64,000 nt of DNA from Polaribacter vadi (GTDB lineage Bacteria > Bacteroidota > Bacteroidia > Flavobacteriales > Flavobacteriaceae). The stretch is taken from the NCBI RefSeq assembly GCF_018861005.1, contig NZ_JAHKQL010000037.1, positions 1 to 64,000 of the forward strand, given 5' to 3'. The translations under genes and the position numbers were made by a program. Numbering within the stretch: position 1 is the stretch's first letter; each line of letters begins with the position of its first letter. Below are positions 36,146-45,187 of this stretch, piece after piece. The notes under the pieces were generated by a model that searched no databases, was not told the origin of the DNA, and worked only from the letters and a program-made list of their open reading frames with translations.

Positions 36146-37114
36146 ATGTCAAAAGAATTAAAAACCGGTATAATAGCTATTTTAATTGTAGTTGCTTTTT
36201 TTTGGGGCTATAATTTTTTAAAAGGCCATGATGTTTTTTCGCCCTCAGCAAGAGAGTTTATTGTAGAATATAATAATGTAGGTGGTTTAACAGAAGCAAG
36301 TCTAGTTACAATAAATGGTTTAAAAGTAGGACAAGTAGAAGATATTAATTTTAACAATAATCCTGGTAAAAAAGGAAAACTAGTTGTTAGATTCACTTTA
36401 GAAAATGATATTGAATTCTCTAAAGAAAGTATTGTAAAAATATATTCACCAAACCCATTATCTGGTTCTAATTTAGCAATTATACCAAGTTATGAAGGTG
36501 AACTTGCTGTTACATCAGATACTTTACAAGGAGAAATAAAAGCTGGCTTATTAACATCTATAGGAGAACGATTAGATCCCTTACAAACAAAATTAGAAAA
36601 AGTTATAGTAAGAGCAGATACTTTGTTTAGCGGAATAAATAAAGTTTTAAATGACGAAACTATTGTTGGTATAAACTCTTCAGTAACCAATTTAGCAGCA
36701 ACTATTTATGAGTTAAGACAAGCTGTTACATCTGTTAACCATTTAGTTTCTGATAATAAAGAAAACTTAAAAATAACCTTAGAGAATGCAAAAAATATTA
36801 CTGGTAACTTAAATAAACTTTCAGATAGTTTAACAACAGTTAACTTTAATCAAATTGTACAGAAAGCAGAAAATGCTGTAGACAATTTTAACGAATTATC
36901 AATTAAAATTAACTCAACAGATGGTACTATTGGTAGGTTAATTAATGATGATGACTTGTATAAAAATATGGAAGCAGCATCAAAAGAATTAGAACAGTTA
37001 TTAAGAGATTTAAAAACAAATCCTAAGAGATATGTTCATTTTTCTTTATTTGGTAAAAAACCTAAAGAATACGTTCCTACAGCTCCAGATAGTTTGTTGT
37101 TTATCAAAGAATAA
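36146..37114 (+). CDS. MlaD/MCE family phospholipid-transport protein
   Basis: A 322-residue inner-membrane-anchored MCE protein. One N-terminal helix (residues ~7-25) is followed by an MCE domain (~37-125: FIVEYNNVGGLTEASLVTINGLKVGQVEDI) and a long alpha-helical tail of ~190 residues with heptad-like character, which in this family forms the tube that carries lipid across the periplasm. The associated MlaE/MlaF permease and ATPase genes are not in this window. It starts at an ATG 54 bases after the amidase gene and probably belongs to the same transcription unit. Confidence 0.88.
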   Translation: MSKELKTGIIAILIVVAFFWGYNFLKGHDVFSPSAREFIVEYNNVGGLTEASLVTINGLKVGQVEDINFNNNPGKKGKLVVRFTLENDIEFSKESIVKIYSPNPLSGSNLAIIPSYEGELAVTSDTLQGEIKAGLLTSIGERLDPLQTKLEKVIVRADTLFSGINKVLNDETIVGINSSVTNLAATIYELRQAVTSVNHLVSDNKENLKITLENAKNITGNLNKLSDSLTTVNFNQIVQKAENAVDNFNELSIKINSTDGTIGRLINDDDLYKNMEAASKELEQLLRDLKTNPKRYVHFSLFGKKPKEYVPTAPDSLLFIKE

Positions 37115-37140
37115 TGTTATATTAATTTAATTTTTATAGA

Positions 37141-38457
37141 ATGCAATATTTACCAAACATATTTTTTATTATCGTCTTAATTGCAGGTATTGGTTTTTTT
37201 GTGATGAATGTCAAAAAATTATCAAGAAACATCAAATTAGGGAAAGATGTAGATAGAACAGACAGAAAGTCTGAACGTTTAAAAAATATGATGATGATTG
37301 CTCTTGGGCAATCTAAAATGGTAAAAAGACCTTTTTCAGGATTTTTGCATATTATTGTTTATGTTGGTTTTATCATTATAAATATTGAGGTTTTAGAAAT
37401 TATTATTGATGGTATTTTTGGCACACACAGAATTTTTCTTGGTGTTTTAGGCAATGCTTTTTATGGTTTTTTAATTGGTACTTTCGAGGTTTTAGCTGCT
37501 TTAGTTTTTATTGCAGTAGTTATCTTTTGGTTACGTAGAAATGTATCTAACATTAAACGTTTTTTAAGTAAAGAAATGAAAGGTTGGCCAAAAAATGATG
37601 GAAATTACATCCTTTATTTTGAAATGGTTTTAATGACCTTGTTTTTGGTGATGAATGCCACAGATCCAACATTTCAACAAGCAGGGATTGGAAATCCAAT
37701 AAGTCAATTTGTTGCGCCCTTATTTAATGGTTTTTCTCCAGATACAATTCATGCAATTGAAAGAACTGCTTGGTGGATTCATATTTTAGGAATTTTAGTT
37801 TTCTTAAACTATTTATATTATTCAAAGCATTTACATATTTTATTGGCATTCCCAAATACATATTTTGCAAATTTAAATCCAAAAGGACAATTCAATAATT
37901 TAGAATCAGTTACTAACGAAGTTAAATTAATGATGGACCCTGATGCAGATCCTTATACAATGCCAGAAGAAGGAGCAGAAGAAACTGTGCCAGAAAAATT
38001 CGGTGCATCAGATGTTACAGATTTAAATTGGGTGCAATTATTAAACTCTTATACATGTACAGAATGTGGTAGATGTACATCATCTTGTCCTGCAAACTTA
38101 ACTGGTAAAAAACTATCTCCTCGTAAAATTATGATGGATACAAGAGATCGTTTAGAAGAAGTTGGTAGAAATATTGATGCTAATAATGGTGTTTTTGTTG
38201 ATGATAATAAGCAATTATTAAACGATTATATTTCTCCAGAAGAACTTTGGGCATGTACAAGTTGCAATGCTTGTGTAGAAGAATGCCCTGTAAACATAGA
38301 CCCATTATCTATTATTATGGATATGAGAAGGTATTTAGTAATGGAACAAAGTGCTGCTCCACAAGAATTAAATATGATGATGACTAATGTTGAAAATAAT
38401 GGAGCTCCTTGGCAATATAATCAACAAGACAGATTAAACTGGGCAAACGAAGAATAA
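37141..38457 (+). CDS. membrane-bound Fe-S oxidoreductase, HdrC/GlpC-like with quinone-type membrane domain
   Basis: A 438-residue protein with a membrane part of about five helices (residues ~3-22, 65-85, 105-130, 158-178 and 200-230) and a C-terminal cytoplasmic ferredoxin domain. Two 4Fe-4S motifs are visible: CTECGRCTSSCP (~302) and CTSCNACVEECP (~378), each followed by the typical proline. This resembles the NarI/HdrE-like membrane unit fused with HdrC. Together with the next gene (38530) it probably passes electrons between a thiol or metabolite and the quinone pool; the substrate is not known. Confidence 0.8.
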   Translation: MQYLPNIFFIIVLIAGIGFFVMNVKKLSRNIKLGKDVDRTDRKSERLKNMMMIALGQSKMVKRPFSGFLHIIVYVGFIIINIEVLEIIIDGIFGTHRIFLGVLGNAFYGFLIGTFEVLAALVFIAVVIFWLRRNVSNIKRFLSKEMKGWPKNDGNYILYFEMVLMTLFLVMNATDPTFQQAGIGNPISQFVAPLFNGFSPDTIHAIERTAWWIHILGILVFLNYLYYSKHLHILLAFPNTYFANLNPKGQFNNLESVTNEVKLMMDPDADPYTMPEEGAEETVPEKFGASDVTDLNWVQLLNSYTCTECGRCTSSCPANLTGKKLSPRKIMMDTRDRLEEVGRNIDANNGVFVDDNKQLLNDYISPEELWACTSCNACVEECPVNIDPLSIIMDMRRYLVMEQSAAPQELNMMMTNVENNGAPWQYNQQDRLNWANEE

Positions 38458-38529
38458 ACAATTTTTAATTAATAATTATCAATTACGAATTGTTTAAATT
38501 CATAATTCATAATTCAAAATTTGTAATTT
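38458..38529. repeat. AT-rich repeat with inverted arms and AATTCAT tandem copies
   Basis: The gap between the Fe-S genes holds AATTACGAATT (38481-38491) and AATTTGTAATT (38518-38528), arms complementary at 10 of 11 bases, around about three tandem copies of AATTCAT (38497-38516). It forms a long AT hairpin between two genes of one functional pair. Confidence 0.55.
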
Positions 38530-39309
38530 ATGATAGTACCAACAATGGCAGATATGATAGCTCAAGGCAAACAACCAGAAGTGTTGTTTTGGGTTGGTGC
38601 TGCAGGAAGTTATGATGATAGAGCAAAAAAAATAAGTAGAGCGTTTGTTAAAATATTACATCAAGCAAAAGTAGATTTTGCAGTTTTAGGCATTGAAGAA
38701 ACTTCTACAGGAGATGCAGCAAAAAGAGCAGGAAACGAATTCTTGTTTCAAATGCAAGCCATGATGAATATTGAGGTTTTAAATGGTTATGAAGTTAAAA
38801 AAATTGTGACATGCGATCCGCACTCATTTAATACTTTAAAAAATGAATACCCTTCTTTAGGAGGTAAATACGAAGTATATCATCATACACAATTCATACA
38901 AAATTTAATATCAGAAGGTCGTTTAAATATAGATGATACTACTTTAAAAGGTAAAAGAGTTACGTTTCATGATCCTTGTTATTTAGGTAGAGCTAACGAA
39001 GTTTACGAATCTCCAAGAGATTTAATAAGAAGATTGGGCGTTAATTTAACAGAAATGAAACGTCATAAAGAAACTGCTTTATGCTGTGGTGCAGGAGGTG
39101 CACAAATGTTTAAAGATGCTGAGCCTGGTAACAAAGAAGTTAATGTTTTAAGAACAGAAGATGCTTTAAAAACCAAACCAAATATTATTGCAACAGGTTG
39201 CCCTTATTGCAATACTATGATGACAGATGGAATAAAATTTAAGGAAAAAGAAGCAGAAGTAGTTGTAAAGGATATTGCAGAGTTAATTGCAGAAGCTAAT
39301 AATTTATAA
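38530..39309 (+). CDS. CCG-domain Fe-S protein, HdrB/LutA-like
   Basis: A 259-residue cytoplasmic protein with cysteine-rich (CCG) domains. The second domain has HDPCYLGRANEVYESPRDLIRRLG (~148), LCCGAGGAQMF (~185) and ATGCPYCNTMM (~222); the first is more divergent (VTCDPHSFNTLKNEYPSL, ~92). CCG proteins such as HdrB, GlpC and LutA bind noncubane or linear Fe-S clusters and act in disulfide or hydroxyacid reduction/oxidation. It is the partner of the membrane protein encoded just upstream (37141-38457). Confidence 0.8.
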   Translation: MIVPTMADMIAQGKQPEVLFWVGAAGSYDDRAKKISRAFVKILHQAKVDFAVLGIEETSTGDAAKRAGNEFLFQMQAMMNIEVLNGYEVKKIVTCDPHSFNTLKNEYPSLGGKYEVYHHTQFIQNLISEGRLNIDDTTLKGKRVTFHDPCYLGRANEVYESPRDLIRRLGVNLTEMKRHKETALCCGAGGAQMFKDAEPGNKEVNVLRTEDALKTKPNIIATGCPYCNTMMTDGIKFKEKEAEVVVKDIAELIAEANNL

Positions 39310-39317
39310 CCTTAATC

Positions 39318-39914
39318 ATGCCAATAATAAAAGAAGAAGTACTTAATGAATTATACTCAGAATTAGATAAGTTAAAAATCGATAAAGAAAAACTACAGGC
39401 TGGTTTTGTAGATTTAAAACTAAAATCTAATCAAGAGAAAAAAGCAAATAGAAGAAATATTATTATTTTAATTATTGCAATCATTATACTTGTTTTTTTA
39501 TCAATATTCCTTTACTCAAAGCATTCAAATGCACAATCTGTTTTAGAAACTAAAGAGCAAAAAATAGTTACTTTATTAAACCGAATAAATTCTGAACCAA
39601 AATCATCAGTTTTAAAATCTGCTGTTATTAATCCAGATGTAATTTATACCATTCAATTAGGCGTTTTCGAAAAATTAGATTTAGACATTAGTACAAAAGA
39701 AAATTTTAGTTTTAAAGAAATTGAAAATAAAAACAAACGAATTTATCAATTGGGAGTTTTTTCTAGTTACACAACAGCAACTTTATTTAAAGAAGAAATT
39801 AAAAAAATTGGTTTAGATGATGCTTTTATAGTACCATATAATAAAGAAAGTAACAGAATTGATATTAAAAAAGCTTTGGTTTTAAGCAACGAAGAATTTT
39901 ATATTAAAGAGTAG
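39318..39914 (+). CDS. hypothetical coiled-coil membrane protein with an amidase-like tail domain
   Basis: A 198-residue protein. An N-terminal cytoplasmic coiled coil (residues ~8-45, ELYSELDKLKIDKEKLQ) is followed by one membrane helix (~48-66, IIILIIAIIILVFLSIFLY) and a periplasmic domain (~108-190): YTIQLGVFEKLDLD, then KRIYQLGVFSSYTTATLFKEEIKKIGLDDAFIVPY. The domain is similar in pattern to the C-terminal tail of the amidase at 34997-36091 and to SPOR peptidoglycan-binding domains. I do not recognise a named family. It starts eight bases after the CCG gene and ends six bases before the first PH-domain gene. Confidence 0.7.
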   Translation: MPIIKEEVLNELYSELDKLKIDKEKLQAGFVDLKLKSNQEKKANRRNIIILIIAIIILVFLSIFLYSKHSNAQSVLETKEQKIVTLLNRINSEPKSSVLKSAVINPDVIYTIQLGVFEKLDLDISTKENFSFKEIENKNKRIYQLGVFSSYTTATLFKEEIKKIGLDDAFIVPYNKESNRIDIKKALVLSNEEFYIKE

Positions 39915-39920
39915 TTTTTT

Positions 39921-40433
39921 ATGACGAATTATTTTAAAAATGATTTAGTGTCAGAATTACCAGATATTACAAAAATTGAATTTAAGAAAATTGATAAAAG
40001 TTACTTTAAGGTAATTTTAATCAATTTTTTTTTAGTTATTGGTTTGTTTTTAGCTGGGTTAATTGTGTTGCATCAATTCGTTTTTCCAGATTATTTAAAC
40101 GAATATATTTTATACCTATATCTGTTATTTACATTTCTTTTTTTGTTAATTTTTATTTTTGAAAAAATGAGTTTTTCTAAAAGAAAATATGCTTTAAGAG
40201 AAAAAGATATTTCTTATAAAGAAGGTTTAATTGTTAAAAAATTAACGACAGTACCTTTCTCTAGAATTCAACACGTAGAAACTGACGAAAAACCCTTTTC
40301 AAGATTATTTGGCTTGTCTTCTTTAAGTGTATACACAGCAGGCGATAGTAGTGATGATTTGGTAATAAAAGGCATTAAAAAAGAAACAGCTCTGCAAATC
40401 AAAGAATTTATAAGTATCAAGATTAATGAATAA
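39921..40433 (+). CDS. PH-domain membrane protein, YdbS-like
   Basis: A 170-residue protein with two N-terminal membrane helices (~30-52 and ~60-85) and a bacterial PH domain (bPH2; ~92-165: KRKYALREKDISYKEGLIVKKLTTVPFSRIQHVETDEKPFSRLFGLSSLSVYTAG). PFSRIQHVE is the hallmark of the YdbS/YdbT type. It overlaps the next gene (40426) by eight bases, the usual YdbS-YdbT pair. Function unknown; envelope stress or membrane homeostasis is suspected. Confidence 0.87.
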   Translation: MTNYFKNDLVSELPDITKIEFKKIDKSYFKVILINFFLVIGLFLAGLIVLHQFVFPDYLNEYILYLYLLFTFLFLLIFIFEKMSFSKRKYALREKDISYKEGLIVKKLTTVPFSRIQHVETDEKPFSRLFGLSSLSVYTAGDSSDDLVIKGIKKETALQIKEFISIKINE

Positions 40434-41928
40434 TTCTTTTGATTTTTCTTCTTTCTCAAAACAATCTCCAAAAGGAATTTTTGTTATTTACACAGCACTT
40501 ATTTACAAGGTTTTAAAAGCAACTTGGCTATTGTTGTTTATTGTTTTTAAAGATTTCTCTGAGATATCAAGTTTTAATGTAAACTACATTTATGCAGGCT
40601 TTGTTTTTATTTTACTTTTTTTATTGATAAGAGCCATCTTAATTTATAAAAATTTCCAGTTTAAAATTAAAGATGATCATTTTATATTAAATCAAGGCAT
40701 TTTAAAAAAAACGAATACAGCTATACCATTTCATAGAATTCAAAACATAAACTTTAAACAAAATATATTTCAGCAAATCATTAATGTTTATGAAGTTAGT
40801 ATAGAAACTGCTGGAACAAGTAAAACCGAAATTTCTATTAAAGCACTATCCTTAGAAAAAGCAACAGCATTAAAAGAAATTATTGCTACAAATAAAGAAT
40901 TTAATTCAGAAAATAATATAGAAACAGAAATAAAACCATTATTAAATATTGATGTTAAAGAATTGTTTAAAGTAAGTTTAACCGAAAATCACTTGCAAAA
41001 CCTATTTCTATTTTTAGCACTATTAATTGGTTTTTTTCAGCAACTACAACAATTTACAGATAGCATTGGTAAAACAGAAACCTTAGATGGTTTTATAAAA
41101 GAAAATACTAATGCACTAACAACAAGTTTATTCTTAATATTTATACTATTAATTGCACTAATTGTAATTGCATTAATAACATCTTTTGTAAGAGTTTTCT
41201 TAGTGCATTTTAATTTAAAGGTATATTTAAAAGAAAACGCATACGAAATTAATCAAGGGTTATTTACCAAGAAATCTATTGTCTTAAAAAAGGGAAAGGT
41301 TCAGCATATTAGAATATCAACAAATCCTTTAAAACAATTAATAGGTATTTATTTTGTTACTTTTAAGCAAGCTGTAAGTGGTAAAACAAACAGTAAAAAG
41401 AAAGAAAAATTAATACGTATAGTTGGTTGTAAAAAAGATCAAATAGAAACAATAAAAAATAGTTTATTTCATTTTTCTGATGTAGAAAACAGTCTTAAAA
41501 AATTTCCTGATAATTATTATAAGAGAAGAATTTTTCTTTTCACTTTTTTATTTTTAATTATAGTTTACACAGCATTATATTTAACATTTTCTCGTATTGA
41601 AATCTTCTATTCTATTCTTTTAGTGATACCTATTGTTGTATTTTTGGTCTTTACAAAAGTAAAAAAACGCTTTTATAAAACCTCTGATTCTATGTTGTTG
41701 GTTGGTAAAGGTTTATTAGAAACTCACATTACTTATTTAGAAATTTTTAAAGTGCAAAATATTAAAATGAAGCAAACTATTTTTCAGAAAAGAAGCAATG
41801 TAGCAGATATAATCTTACAAACTGCTTCAGGTAAAATAAAAATTCCTTGTATTCCTTTTTCTGATGCCATAAATATTTATAATCACACTTTATACAAAGT
41901 AGAAAATACAAATAAAGAATGGATGTAA
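40426..41928 (+). CDS. PH-domain membrane protein, YdbT-like
   Basis: A 500-residue protein with about six membrane helices arranged in three pairs and three bPH2 domains: FILNQGILKKTNTAIPFHRIQNINFKQNIFQQIINVYEVSIETAG (~87), a second near ~275 (YEINQGLFTKKSIVLKKGKVQHIRISTNPLKQLIGIY) and a third near ~425 (LLVGKGLLETHITYLEIFKVQNIKMKQTIFQKRSNVADIILQTASG). It is the large partner of the YdbS-like protein and overlaps menA by ten bases at its 3' end. Confidence 0.87.
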   Translation: MNNSFDFSSFSKQSPKGIFVIYTALIYKVLKATWLLLFIVFKDFSEISSFNVNYIYAGFVFILLFLLIRAILIYKNFQFKIKDDHFILNQGILKKTNTAIPFHRIQNINFKQNIFQQIINVYEVSIETAGTSKTEISIKALSLEKATALKEIIATNKEFNSENNIETEIKPLLNIDVKELFKVSLTENHLQNLFLFLALLIGFFQQLQQFTDSIGKTETLDGFIKENTNALTTSLFLIFILLIALIVIALITSFVRVFLVHFNLKVYLKENAYEINQGLFTKKSIVLKKGKVQHIRISTNPLKQLIGIYFVTFKQAVSGKTNSKKKEKLIRIVGCKKDQIETIKNSLFHFSDVENSLKKFPDNYYKRRIFLFTFLFLIIVYTALYLTFSRIEIFYSILLVIPIVVFLVFTKVKKRFYKTSDSMLLVGKGLLETHITYLEIFKVQNIKMKQTIFQKRSNVADIILQTASGKIKIPCIPFSDAINIYNHTLYKVENTNKEWM

Positions 41929-42863
41929 AAAGTTTTATAAAAGCAGCTCGTTTAAGAACTTTACCTTTATCTGTTTCAGGGATAATTGTGGGGAGTTTTT
42001 TAGGTCATTTTGAATATTTAAACTCTCCAGATGTTTTTAGTTGTTGTTTTGGATGCCCTTCAATTTTTCAATCTGAAATTTTCTGGCTAGCAATTCTAAC
42101 CACAATAGGTTTTCAAGTATTATCTAACTTTGCCAATGATTATGGAGATGGAATTAAGGGATCAGACAAAAACAGAACAGGAGAAGCAAGAATGGTTTCT
42201 TCTGGTGCAATTACTCCTAAACAAATGAAAAGGGCAATGATAGTAACTACAATAATCACTTTAATTATTGCAATACTGTTAATATATGTTTCTTTTGGTA
42301 GTGAAAACTTTGGTTATTCTATTTTGTTTTTTTTACTTGGTATTGCCTCAATAACAGCAGCAATTAAATATACAGTTGGTAATTCAGCTTATGGTTATTC
42401 AGGTTTTGGAGATGTTTTTGTGTTTATTTTCTTCGGATTATTAAGCGTTGTGGGTTCGTATTTTTTATTTACAAAAAGTATCAACTTTACTATATTTTTA
42501 CCAGCAATTTCAATAGGTTTATTAAGTACAGCTGTTTTAAATTTAAATAATTTAAGAGACAGAGAAGAAGACAAAAAGAATAATAAAAACACTTTAGTTG
42601 TTAAATTAGGTACTGAGAAAGCAAAAAAATATCATTATTGTTTAATTTTCGGATCTTTAATTTCAGCATTAACTTTTGTCTTTTTAACTTTTGAATCTGT
42701 TTATCAATTTGTATTTTTAATGGCTTTTATTCCGTTAATTAAAAATGTAAAAACAGTATCAGAAAATAAAATTCCTGCAGAACTAGATAAAGAATTAAAA
42801 AAAGTAGCATTAAGTACCTTTTTATTTGCAATTCTTTTCGGAATTACAAACACATTTTTTTAA
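41919..42863 (+). CDS. menA: 1,4-dihydroxy-2-naphthoate octaprenyltransferase
   Basis: Attaches the polyprenyl tail to 1,4-dihydroxy-2-naphthoate at the membrane, giving demethylmenaquinone. The 314-residue protein has about eight membrane helices, opening with the characteristic KAARLRTLPLSVSGIIVGS. The Mg-diphosphate motif is NFANDYGDGIKGSD (~75, NDxxDxxxD) and the second Asp-rich motif is NNLRDREEDKKNNKNTLVV (~208). It overlaps the YdbT-like gene by ten bases. menC and menE lie downstream. Confidence 0.92.
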   Translation: MDVKSFIKAARLRTLPLSVSGIIVGSFLGHFEYLNSPDVFSCCFGCPSIFQSEIFWLAILTTIGFQVLSNFANDYGDGIKGSDKNRTGEARMVSSGAITPKQMKRAMIVTTIITLIIAILLIYVSFGSENFGYSILFFLLGIASITAAIKYTVGNSAYGYSGFGDVFVFIFFGLLSVVGSYFLFTKSINFTIFLPAISIGLLSTAVLNLNNLRDREEDKKNNKNTLVVKLGTEKAKKYHYCLIFGSLISALTFVFLTFESVYQFVFLMAFIPLIKNVKTVSENKIPAELDKELKKVALSTFLFAILFGITNTFF

Positions 42864-42888
42864 AGTATAACAGATAAAATTAAGTATT

Positions 42889-43566
42889 ATGAATATTCAG
42901 TTTTTAGGTCATTCTTGTTTTTCTATTCAAATAGAAGATATTTCTATTATTGTAGATCCTTTTATTACTGGTAATTCTTTAGCTTCTCATATTGATATAG
43001 CTACTTTAAAAGCAGATTATATTTTGTTAACCCATGCTCATCAAGACCATGTTTTAGATGTAGAGGCAATTGCAGAAAGAACAAAAGCTGTGATTGTATC
43101 TAATTATGAAATTGCCTTGTATTATGGTGCTAAAGATTTAAATGTATTTGCATTAAATCATGGAGGTACTTTTAAAGCAGATCAATTTTCGGCAAAATAT
43201 GTAAATGCAATTCATACTTCTTCTTTTGCAGATGGAACTTATGGTGGTGAACCAGGAGGTTTTGTATTATCATCTAAAGAGAAAAATATTTATATTGCTG
43301 GTGACACAGCTTTAACTATGGATATGAAATTAATACCAATGTCATTTACGTTAGATGCCGCAATTTTACCAATTGGAGATACTTTTACAATGGGTGTAGA
43401 AGATGCAATTTTAGCAAGTAATTTAGTTGAGTGTAATATAGTAATTGGTTGTCATTTTAACACATTTCCGCCAATTGAGATTGATGTAAATAAAGCAAAA
43501 GAAAAATTTTTATCAAAAGAAAAAGAATTAATTATTTTAGAAATAGGAGAAGATAAAAACATTTAA
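42889..43566 (+). CDS. UPF0173 metal-dependent hydrolase
   Basis: A 225-residue metallo-beta-lactamase-fold hydrolase. Metal ligands are visible: LGHSCFSIQIEDISIIVDPF (~5), LTHAHQDHVLDVEAIA (~48, HxHxDH), HTSSFADGTYGGEPGGFVL (~105) and IAGDTALTMDMKL (~139). Its reaction is unknown. It follows menA by 25 bases and abuts the SRPBCC gene; such a placement inside a quinone gene string is a hint, not proof, of a role in that pathway. Confidence 0.87.
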   Translation: MNIQFLGHSCFSIQIEDISIIVDPFITGNSLASHIDIATLKADYILLTHAHQDHVLDVEAIAERTKAVIVSNYEIALYYGAKDLNVFALNHGGTFKADQFSAKYVNAIHTSSFADGTYGGEPGGFVLSSKEKNIYIAGDTALTMDMKLIPMSFTLDAAILPIGDTFTMGVEDAILASNLVECNIVIGCHFNTFPPIEIDVNKAKEKFLSKEKELIILEIGEDKNI

Positions 43567-44082
43567 ATGAAAATTATAAAAATTATTTTAGGGATTATAA
43601 CTGCCCTTACAATTGTATTTTTTGCAACAGGCTTATTTGTAAAAGAAACCAATTATACCACACAAGTTTCTGTAAATAAACCATTAGAAGAAGTTTTTAC
43701 TACGTTTAATAATCAAGAGAATTTAAAAGAATGGATTCCAGAAATAAAATCTTTTGAGGTAATTAATGAAACTTTAGGCAGAACAGGTAATACCTATAAA
43801 ATAGTAGTTGTAAATCAAGGTCAAGAAATTACCATGACAGAAAAAGTGATGGCTTACATACCAAATGAAAAAGTAACATTATTTTTTGATGCCGAAAATA
43901 TGCTAAAAACAGACGATTACATTTTTACAACAGAAAATGAATTAACAACAGTTACTTTAAACTCTTCTTGCAGAAGTGATTCTTATATAATGTCTTGTTT
44001 GTTTCCATATTTTAAAGGCACTTTTAAAAGACAAGACCAAGATTATTTAAATAATTTTAAAAGTTTTGTAGAAAAACAATAA
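43567..44082 (+). CDS. SRPBCC family protein with membrane anchor
   Basis: A 171-residue protein. One N-terminal helix (residues ~4-24) anchors it, followed by a START/Bet v1-like SRPBCC domain (~30-165: TTQVSVNKPLEEVFTTFNNQENLKEWIPEIKSFEVI, then TYKIVVVNQGQEITMTEKVMAYIPNEKVTLFFDAENM). Such domains bind hydrophobic ligands. It starts directly at the stop of the preceding hydrolase (43566/43567) and ends seven bases before menC. A lipophilic quinone or intermediate as ligand is a possibility only. Confidence 0.75.
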   Translation: MKIIKIILGIITALTIVFFATGLFVKETNYTTQVSVNKPLEEVFTTFNNQENLKEWIPEIKSFEVINETLGRTGNTYKIVVVNQGQEITMTEKVMAYIPNEKVTLFFDAENMLKTDDYIFTTENELTTVTLNSSCRSDSYIMSCLFPYFKGTFKRQDQDYLNNFKSFVEKQ

Positions 44083-44089
44083 TTTTATT

Positions 44090-45130
44090 TTGATAAAAGC
44101 TACCTACAAAAAATATATTCTCAATTTTAAAAATCCAAGTGGTACTTCTCGTGGAATTTTAAGAACAAAAGAAACTTGGTTTATCATTTTAAAGAAAGAT
44201 GATAAAATAGGAATTGGAGAAACTGGGCTTTTTAGAGGTTTAAGTATAGATGATGTACCAAATTACGAAGAAAAACTAATTTGGGTTTGTAACAACATTA
44301 ACAAAGGTTTAGATTTTTTATTGGCTGAAATGGCTCATTTCCCATCTATACAATTTGGTTTAGAACAAGCTTTTTTATCACTTAAAAATAATGATAAGTT
44401 TAACCTTTTTCCATCAGAATTTACCAATGGAAACAAAGCAATTTCTATAAATGGTTTAATTTGGATGGGGGAAAAGGCATTCATGAAAAACCAAATTAAA
44501 GAGAAATTAAAGTCAGGTTTTTCTTGCATTAAAATGAAAATTGGTGCTATTGATTTTGATGCTGAAATCGAATTATTAAAATCAATTAGAAAAGAGTTTT
44601 CTGCGGATGAAATTGAGTTAAGAGTTGATGCAAATGGAGCTTTTAATCCAGCAAATGCACTAGAGAAATTAAAAAGATTATCAGAATTAGAAATCCATTC
44701 TATTGAGCAACCCATTAAACAAGGTCAGCTTTTAGAAATGGCAACACTTTGCCAAAAATCACCTTTGCCTATTGCTTTAGATGAAGAGTTAATAGGTGTA
44801 TTTTCATCCGAAGAAAAAAAGAAAATAATTAAAGAAATTAATCCTCAATATATTATTCTAAAACCAAGTTTAGTAGGTGGTTTTGCAGGTAGTACAGAAT
44901 GGATTAAATTAGCAGAAGAAAATAAATCTGGTTGGTGGATTACTTCTGCTTTAGAAAGTAATATTGGCTTAAATGCAATTGCACAATTTACGTATACATT
45001 GCAAAATAATTTGCCTCAAGGTTTGGGTACAGGTGGTTTATTTACCAATAATTTTAATAGCCCACTAGAAGTTAAAAACGGAACATTACAATACAACCCA
45101 TCTTTACATTGGAATTTTAATTTAGTTTAA
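44090..45130 (+). CDS. menC: o-succinylbenzoate synthase
   Basis: Dehydrates SHCHC to o-succinylbenzoate in menaquinone synthesis. The 346-residue enolase-superfamily enzyme has the catalytic Lys pair in SCIKMKIGAIDFD (~148), metal ligands in ELRVDANGAF (Asp, ~177), HSIEQPI (Glu, ~205) and IALDEELIG (Asp, ~227), and second Lys in IILKPSLVGG (~259). The start is TTG (44090), giving MIKATYKKYILNF; no ATG stands in frame nearby, and the residues after it match the family N-terminus. Confidence 0.9.
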   Translation: MIKATYKKYILNFKNPSGTSRGILRTKETWFIILKKDDKIGIGETGLFRGLSIDDVPNYEEKLIWVCNNINKGLDFLLAEMAHFPSIQFGLEQAFLSLKNNDKFNLFPSEFTNGNKAISINGLIWMGEKAFMKNQIKEKLKSGFSCIKMKIGAIDFDAEIELLKSIRKEFSADEIELRVDANGAFNPANALEKLKRLSELEIHSIEQPIKQGQLLEMATLCQKSPLPIALDEELIGVFSSEEKKKIIKEINPQYIILKPSLVGGFAGSTEWIKLAEENKSGWWITSALESNIGLNAIAQFTYTLQNNLPQGLGTGGLFTNNFNSPLEVKNGTLQYNPSLHWNFNLV

Positions 45131-45141
45131 AAAAACACTTA

Positions 45142-45149
45142 TAATTTTG
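45142..45149 (+). promoter_or_regulatory. -7 box TAATTTTG before the CPBP protease gene
   Basis: A perfect TAnnTTTG lies 46 bases before the ATG at 45188, suggesting an internal promoter between menC and the protease-menE pair. No -33 TTG is seen at the expected distance. Confidence 0.4.
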
Positions 45150-45187
45150 TGTGGTTTTAGCACAAATTCAGAAACTTAAAAACAAAA

